Of a DNA stretch of 64,000 bases, positions 63,923-64,000 are shown one piece after another. The position numbers and the translations under genes are program-made. Each line of letters begins with the position of its first letter. Within the stretch, counting starts at the first letter, position 1. The DNA is taken from positions 886,238-950,237 of the forward strand of contig JAHBUK010000001.1 in the NCBI GenBank assembly GCA_019638115.1. The letters are read 5' to 3'. A model generated the notes under the pieces. That model was not told where the DNA came from. It saw only the letters and a list, made by a program, of their open reading frames with translations, and did no database searches. The DNA is from Flavobacteriales bacterium (GTDB lineage Bacteria; Bacteroidota; Bacteroidia; Flavobacteriales_F; PHOS-HE28).

Positions 63923-64000
63923 TGTTTTCCGCAGGGCGCCGTGGGCAGGCGGTCGTGGCCGTGTTGGCCATGTGCTTGGGCCTTGGCGCTCAAGCTCAGC
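63922..64000 (+). CDS. Secreted or membrane protein, cut by the window end (probable partner kinase)
   Basis: An ATG overlapping the LytTR stop (TGATG) opens a frame that runs to the end of the window. The first 26 residues are a signal peptide (GRRGQAVVAVLAMCLGLGAQ). Such coupling to a LytTR regulator is usual for a sensor kinase with an exported N-terminal part. Only the signal region is visible, so the product is not known. Confidence 0.55.
   Translation, partial: MFSAGRRGQAVVAVLAMCLGLGAQAQ

Overview
The window reads as chromosomal DNA of a GC-rich member of the Bacteroidota, probably Flavobacteriales-like. The evidence is several secreted proteins with type IX secretion (T9SS) C-terminal sorting domains, a CHU_C/gliding-motility type C-terminal domain, short promoters of the form TAnnTTTG, a Bacteroidota-type SdhC-SdhA-SdhB complex, a purD / small membrane gene / DUF6427 neighbourhood, and GldL-like membrane proteins. 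No rRNA, tRNA or CRISPR array was recognised.

Layout. 1-2125: a secreted CUB-like protein (cut by the window edge) and an ECF sigma / anti-sigma pair. 2314-8130: lepA, two coiled-coil lipoproteins and a block of small envelope proteins including a DUF1328 protein. 8411-12801: a lone receiver protein, an NtrC-type activator, an outer-membrane barrel protein and a CHASE3-PAS histidine kinase. 12811-14150: a glycosyltransferase and an acyltransferase. 14278-18060: a second ECF sigma / anti-sigma operon and two further genes, all three transcription units preceded by the same promoter motif. 18409-31812: housekeeping and signalling genes (yebC, two histidine kinases, a carboxylase beta subunit, a LuxR-type regulator, purD, trhO).

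31927-39148 is an accessory region. Homogentisate dioxygenase and 4-hydroxyphenylpyruvate dioxygenase, consecutive steps of tyrosine breakdown, are separated by an A+T-richer DNA methyltransferase with an overlapping unknown partner gene, and by a Fic protein. Related repeats lie at the three junctions. 39244-48739 carries a delta-60 repeat protein, a DUF4345-like gene broken by an inserted repeat, PPK2, aspS with two in-frame insertions, an M48 protease, a guanine deaminase-like enzyme and MtfA.

48747-53855 is the most unusual part. The succinate dehydrogenase operon (sdhC-sdhA-sdhB, minus strand) carries a four-helix-bundle gene framed by 30-bp inverted repeats exactly between sdhA and sdhB. 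Downstream of sdhB, its last ~18 codons recur twice as direct repeats, separating two small unknown genes. 54040-64000: a ParE-type toxin-antitoxin locus, further T9SS cargo, a DUF4160/DUF2442 pair, aminopeptidase P, GldL-like mini-proteins and a LytTR response regulator that overlaps the start of a secreted or membrane protein running off the window.

Together the genes describe an aerobic, gliding/T9SS-type heterotroph with amino-acid catabolism, extensive envelope-stress signalling, and a core genome peppered with short palindromic or repeat insertions, some inside coding regions.
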